Assembly (NCBI GenBank): GCA_030425785.1
Contig: JAUHYJ010000007.1
Location: forward strand, 1-19,883
Reading direction: 5' to 3'
Source: Acidimicrobiia bacterium
GTDB taxonomy: Bacteria; Actinomycetota; Acidimicrobiia; Acidimicrobiales; Ilumatobacteraceae
DNA: 19,883 nucleotides
A program made the translations under genes and the position numbers. The notes beneath the pieces were generated by a model. It was not told where the DNA came from. It did not search any database and worked only from the letters and a program-made list of their open reading frames with translations. Below are positions 16,812 through 19,883 of the stretch, in pieces; the first letter of the stretch is position 1; each line of letters starts with the position of its first letter.

Positions 16812-17599
16812 CGACGACCAACTCGATGACCGACGTCCACAACGGGCTCACCGACGAGCTCCGCGCCCGCAACGACATCATCGAATGTCGCGGCGTCGAC
16901 AAGTGGTTCGGCGACTTCCAGGCGCTGCGCGGCGTCGACCTGCTCGTCAAGGACCGCGAGGTGATGGTCGTGCTCGGCCCGTCGGGCTCGGGCAAGTCGA
17001 CCCTCATCCGCTGCATCAACCGGCTCGAGGTGCACCAGGGCGGCGACATCATCGTCGACGGCGTCGAGCTGACGAACGACCTGCGGAACATCGACAAGAT
17101 CCGCTCCGAGGTCGGCATGGTGTTCCAGCAGTTCAACCTGTTCCCGCACCTCACCGTGCTCGACAACATCACGCTCGCCCCGATCTGGGTCCGCAAGAAG
17201 GCCAAGAAGGAGGCCGAGCAGAAGGCCCACGAGCTGCTCGAGCGGGTCGGCATCCCCGAGCAGGCGAACAAGTTCCCGGGCCAGCTGTCGGGTGGTCAGC
17301 AGCAGCGTGTGGCGATCGCCCGCTCGCTGGCGATGGAACCGCGCGTGATGCTGTTCGACGAGCCGACCTCCGCGCTCGACCCCGAGATGATCTCCGAGGT
17401 GCTCGACGTGATGAAGGACCTCGCGAACGGCGGCATGACGATGATCTGCGTCACCCACGAGATGGGCTTCGCCCGCGAGGTCGCCGACCGGATCGTGTTC
17501 ATGGAGGACGGCCGGGTCGTCGAGATCGGCACGCCGAACCAGTTCTTCACCGACCCGAAGAGCGACCGCACCAAGCTGTTCCTCAGCCAGATCCTCTGA
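16808..17599 (+). CDS. General L-amino-acid ABC transporter ATP-binding protein (AapP/BztD, GlnQ family)
   Basis: This is the cytoplasmic motor subunit; its dimer hydrolyses ATP to drive uptake through the two permeases upstream. At 263 aa it is full length. Walker A is GPSGSGKST (57-65), the Q-loop is [17 protein letters not shown] (Q107), the ABC signature [16 protein letters not shown] (160-175), Walker [15 protein letters not shown] (180-193), and the switch His is H217 in VTHEMGFA. All catalytic residues are intact. ATG 16808 is chosen because AGGAGG (16795-16800) lies 7 nt upstream; M7 is a less likely start. The polar-amino-acid subfamily is clear from the conserved LNRLE-like segment ([10 protein letters not shown]) and the [17 protein letters not shown] end. 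Confidence 0.96.
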   Translation: MTTTNSMTDVHNGLTDELRARNDIIECRGVDKWFGDFQALRGVDLLVKDREVMVVLGPSGSGKSTLIRCINRLEVHQGGDIIVDGVELTNDLRNIDKIRSEVGMVFQQFNLFPHLTVLDNITLAPIWVRKKAKKEAEQKAHELLERVGIPEQANKFPGQLSGGQQQRVAIARSLAMEPRVMLFDEPTSALDPEMISEVLDVMKDLANGGMTMICVTHEMGFAREVADRIVFMEDGRVVEIGTPNQFFTDPKSDRTKLFLSQIL

Positions 17600-17609
17600 C
17601 GCTTCCGCG

Positions 17610-17634
17610 AGGGCGGTCACCGTTCGCCGCCTCG
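17610..17634 (+). terminator. Possible weak terminator after the ABC operon
   Basis: GAGGGCGG can pair with CCGCCTC with one bulged G over a ~10-nt loop, just after the ATPase stop. It is imperfect and has no T-tract. Confidence 0.3.
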
Positions 17635-17704
17635 ACGATCGCCGACCTCTCGTGATGTCCGGCGGATGTCTGGCGAGGGGCGCGCTCGATGGTCAGGGAG
17701 TGCC

Positions 17705-17710
17705 TAGGCT
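17705..17710 (+). promoter_or_regulatory. -10 box (TAGGCT) for the surface-protein gene
   Basis: TAGGCT lies 7 nt before ATG 17718, implying a leaderless transcript and supporting this start over the upstream open frame. Confidence 0.45.
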
Positions 17711-17717
17711 CGGCCGG

Positions 17718-19313
17718 ATGCCCCACCGTCGTGTGCTGCGACTTCTCGCTCGGGCGACGACGGCGACGGTCGCCATCGGCGTCTCCGCAGGCGCCGCGGC
17801 CGCGCCTCCTCCCATCGATCCGGTGGCCGACCCGGCCCCCATGATCACGCTGTGTCATGCGACGAGCGAGGGCGACTGGACACCGATCACCATCTCGGCG
17901 AACGCGGTGCTGAACGGTCACGCCCACCACGCCGACGACATCATCCCGCCGTTCGCCTATGTCGATCGCGGCGAGTCGGTGTCGTTCGGGGGCGCCAACC
18001 TCGGGCCGATCCTGGCCGACGGGACGACGGGTCAGCAGATCCTCGATGCCGGCTGCGAAGCACCCGCGACGACGACCACCACGACCGCCGCCACCACCAC
18101 CACGACCACCACACCGACCAGCAGCACGACCACCACCACGACCACCACACCGATCGCTCCCGCACCCACGGCGCCGACCGCCACCAGTACCACGACCACC
18201 ACACCGATCGCTCCCGCACCGACGGCGCCGACCACCACCACCACGACGACCACCACCACCACGCGTCCGCCGGCGGTGGGGCTCACGCCGGGGCGCCCGT
18301 CGTGTGGCGACGGCGAGGTCGCCTGGAACGGACGGTGCTACGTCGTACCGAACTTCGTGCTGCCCGATGCCCCGCTGGCGCCGATTCCGCCCGAGATCAG
18401 CGTTCCGGTGGTCTCGCCGCCGGCACCCGCCCCGGCGGGGACCCTGACGCCGACCGTCGACTGCGTCGACTCGGACGGGTCGACGAACGTCGCCTGGTTC
18501 GGCTACCGGCTCACGGCCGAACGCCCCGTCACCGTCCCCCGCGGACCGGACAACGAGTTGACGCCCGCGGGCACGCCGCCGACCCTGTTCGGTCCGGGGC
18601 GCCATGCATACGTCGTGCGGGTCACGACGACCGCCACCACGGCGACCTGGACGCTCGCAGGGACGACCGCCGTCGCCGACGCATCCGCACCGAGGTGTGA
18701 CGATCTCGCCGGACCGACCACCACCGAACCCAACGGCGGCACCGACGGCGGAACACCCACCACCGAACCCAACCGCGGCACCGACGGCGGATGTCCGGCG
18801 GGGGCACGCGCCGTCGACGACGACTGCGTCGCGATCGAGCCGGTCGAGCTCGTCCTGGTCGACAACGTGATCGAGTGTTCCGGCGAGTCGATCGCGGTGT
18901 TCGGTGCCTACAACCCGAACGATCAGCCGATCGACCGGTCGAACGCGACGTCGTCGTTGGCCCCCACCTACCTCGACGGCACCCAGCCCGAGCTCGTGCT
19001 GAGTGCGGTCGCTCGGAGCGACGAGGGCGCTGCCGTGGCGGGACTGTTCGCCGTCCGCTACGTCGGCGTCGTGACCTGGGACGTGTCCCACGACGGTCGA
19101 CGCGCGAACGCGAGCGCCGGCGCGTCGACGGCGCGCCCCGTCGGCGAGTGCACCGGGGCGCTCGGCCTGGTCGCAGGTGTCGCCGGCGTCGAACCGGGAG
19201 CCCTCGCCACGACCGGCGGCGACCGACTCTCGCTCTGGTGGCCGATCGCGCTGCTCGTCGCCGGTGGGGTCTTGGTCGTCGTCGGCCGCGGCCCGGCACG
19301 CCCACGCACCTGA
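17718..19313 (+). CDS. Secreted, sortase-anchored (LAxTG) surface protein with Thr-rich linker
   Basis: This 531-aa cell-surface protein has no function I can name. Order: signal peptide (1 to about 29, RRVLRLLARA then a hydrophobic core ending AGAAAA); a short domain with ITLCHATSEGDWTPITIS and HAHHADDIIPPF, a motif I recall from other actinobacterial surface proteins; a Thr-rich linker (about 117-188) with T-P-I-A-P-A-P repeats; a Cys-containing stretch (SCGDGEVAWNGRCYVV); then two related beta-rich modules, VDCVDSDGSTNVAWFGY... and VIECSGESIAVFGAYNPNDQP..., separated by a G-T-D-G-G linker. The C-terminus is LATTGGD, a hydrophobic span and GRGPARPRT: an LAxTG sorting signal of the class E sortase type used in high-GC Gram-positives. 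Start ATG 17718 is supported by the -10 box. Confidence 0.85.
   Translation: MPHRRVLRLLARATTATVAIGVSAGAAAAPPPIDPVADPAPMITLCHATSEGDWTPITISANAVLNGHAHHADDIIPPFAYVDRGESVSFGGANLGPILADGTTGQQILDAGCEAPATTTTTTAATTTTTTTPTSSTTTTTTTTPIAPAPTAPTATSTTTTTPIAPAPTAPTTTTTTTTTTTRPPAVGLTPGRPSCGDGEVAWNGRCYVVPNFVLPDAPLAPIPPEISVPVVSPPAPAPAGTLTPTVDCVDSDGSTNVAWFGYRLTAERPVTVPRGPDNELTPAGTPPTLFGPGRHAYVVRVTTTATTATWTLAGTTAVADASAPRCDDLAGPTTTEPNGGTDGGTPTTEPNRGTDGGCPAGARAVDDDCVAIEPVELVLVDNVIECSGESIAVFGAYNPNDQPIDRSNATSSLAPTYLDGTQPELVLSAVARSDEGAAVAGLFAVRYVGVVTWDVSHDGRRANASAGASTARPVGECTGALGLVAGVAGVEPGALATTGGDRLSLWWPIALLVAGGVLVVVGRGPARPRT
18135..18233 (+). repeat. 45-bp direct repeat (54-bp period) in the Thr-rich linker
   Basis: 18135-18179 and 18189-18233 differ at one base. 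Each contains ACCGATCGCTCCCGCACC and encodes T-T-T-T-P-I-A-P-A-P-T-A-P-T. They sit within longer (ACC/ACG)n threonine codon runs from about 18067 to 18262. The near identity indicates recent duplication or repeat-length change. Confidence 0.75.
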
Positions 19314-19531
19314 GATGCGGAGACGGGGTCAGGGCTCGCCGACCACGGCGACGAAGGTGCGCTCCGTCGTGTCGAACCGCTCGGACGATGCCCTACCCGC
19401 CGTCGGGGACGTCGGGCTGCACCACGACCGGCGCCCGACCGACCAGAATCGTCGCGAACCGAATGCCGGCCCGCGCCGTACTGCACCCTGACATCGAGTC
19501 ACACACCGGCATCCCGACACGAAAGCCCACC
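19314..19531. other. Intergenic stretch, 218 bp, no confident feature
   Basis: I see no clear terminator or promoter. A 33-aa minus-strand frame (19494-19393, starts MSGCSTARAG) and the tail of a longer minus-strand frame occur but have no supporting start signals. A weak GAAAG about 8 nt before ATG 19532 could act as a ribosome site for the next gene. Confidence 0.4.
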
Positions 19532-19883
19532 ATGAGCGACAACACCTCCCAGCCCCTCGACGACGCCGACGGCGGCCCCGGATTCCCACGCTGGCTGAAG
19601 TGGGGCCTGCTCGGCGCCCTCGCCGTGCTGGTGGTCGGCTACGGCGTGATCTTCCTGTACGCGAAGGTGCTGAACGACAGCCCCGACGAGCTCGACAGCG
19701 ACGACCTCGCCGCCGCGTTGGCCGACGAACCGGTAGCCGACGACGACCCGACCGCCACGGCCACGACCGACGCACCGGCCGCGACCGACGCACCGGTCAC
19801 GTCCAAGCCGGCGACCACCGAGCCGGACACCAACGAGCCGGCGGTCTCCGATCCCGCGACGTCGTCGGCCCCGACCGACGCCG
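19532..19883 (+). CDS. Single-pass membrane protein, 3' partial; possibly YceI-family
   Basis: 117 codons are visible before the window ends. A short polar N-terminus (MSDNTSQPLDDADGG) precedes PRWLKW and one strong membrane span (about 24-43, LLGALAVLVVGYGVIFLYA), then KVLNDSPDELDSDDL and an acidic, Thr/Ala/Pro-rich disordered linker. The N-in, C-out layout implies an extracytoplasmic domain beyond the window. The segment after the span (F-x-Y-x-K-V-x-N-D-S-P-D-E-L) resembles actinobacterial YceI lipid/isoprenoid-binding-like proteins as I recall them; that assignment is tentative because the YceI domain itself is not in view. ATG 19532 is the first start and has only a weak ribosome site. 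Confidence 0.8.
   Translation, partial: MSDNTSQPLDDADGGPGFPRWLKWGLLGALAVLVVGYGVIFLYAKVLNDSPDELDSDDLAAALADEPVADDDPTATATTDAPAATDAPVTSKPATTEPDTNEPAVSDPATSSAPTDA

Noticed and set aside
18067..18262. Repeat cluster considered as a CRISPR array
   Set aside because: There are only two 45-bp copies without unique spacers, it lies inside a coding region, and no cas genes are nearby.
17852..18700. His/Asp-rich ORF in the +2 frame over the Thr-rich linker (possible metal-binding protein)
   Set aside because: It arises from reading ACC/CCG repeats out of frame; the real frame has a signal peptide and sorting signal.
19393..19494. 33-aa minus-strand ORF between the surface protein and the last gene
   Set aside because: No ribosome site or convincing -10 box; short and unrecognised.
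19329..19793. 154-aa minus-strand ORF with a plausible-looking C-terminal end
   Set aside because: Most of it is Arg-rich and antisense to the membrane protein at 19532; no start signal supports it.

Overview
The window is high-GC, gene-dense bacterial DNA with strongly G/C-ending codons. It encodes a lipoprotein with an acidic linker, a high-GC-type LAxTG sortase substrate and mostly leaderless promoters, all of which point to an actinobacterium. The overall style, including conserved hypotheticals I associate with that group, suggests Acidimicrobiia (Ilumatobacter-like); that placement is inferred. I see no rRNA, tRNA, CRISPR array, IS element or phage gene. No gene-free gap exceeds 300 bp. 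The largest (11675-11936, 262 bp) is the divergent promoter region between the aminopeptidase and the amino-acid-binding lipoprotein; its only clear content is one promoter and the lipoprotein leader.

Left part (1-6403). A 5'-incomplete sarcosine-oxidase-like flavoenzyme faces a class III aminotransferase tail to tail. An MFS transporter, divergent from the aminotransferase, converges on a TauD-type dioxygenase. The dioxygenase and a RidA/YjgF-like protein form a divergent pair whose 38-bp spacer and first codons are mirror images. A membrane GGDEF protein follows. The theme is catabolism or detoxification of amines and small organics. The first ~130 bases look unlike the rest and may be a chimeric contig end.

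Middle (6392-11674). A rhodanese-MoeB/MoeZ-like sulfur-carrier activating enzyme with its rhodanese domain at the N-terminus converges on, and overlaps by 12 bp, the GGDEF gene. It is divergent from an EamA/DMT exporter. The exporter converges on a Sir2 deacylase, followed by a proline-rich conserved hypothetical and, on the minus strand, an M17 leucyl aminopeptidase.

Right part (11937-17599). A complete general L-amino-acid ABC transporter of the Aap/Bzt type lies here: binding lipoprotein, two unusually large permeases, ATPase. A strong hairpin separates the binding-protein gene from the permeases, and tiny ORFs bridge the next two gaps stop-to-start. The aminopeptidase next door would release the amino acids such a system handles.

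Right end (17718-19883). A secreted, threonine-linker, LAxTG-anchored surface protein is followed by the start of a single-pass membrane protein that runs off the window, possibly YceI-like.

Regulatory style. Six transcription units (TauD, RidA, MFS leader ORF, ThiF, EamA, surface protein) have a TAnnnT -10 box 7-9 nt before ATG, implying leaderless mRNAs. Convergent gene pairs share GC-rich hairpins that lie over both stop codons or between them.
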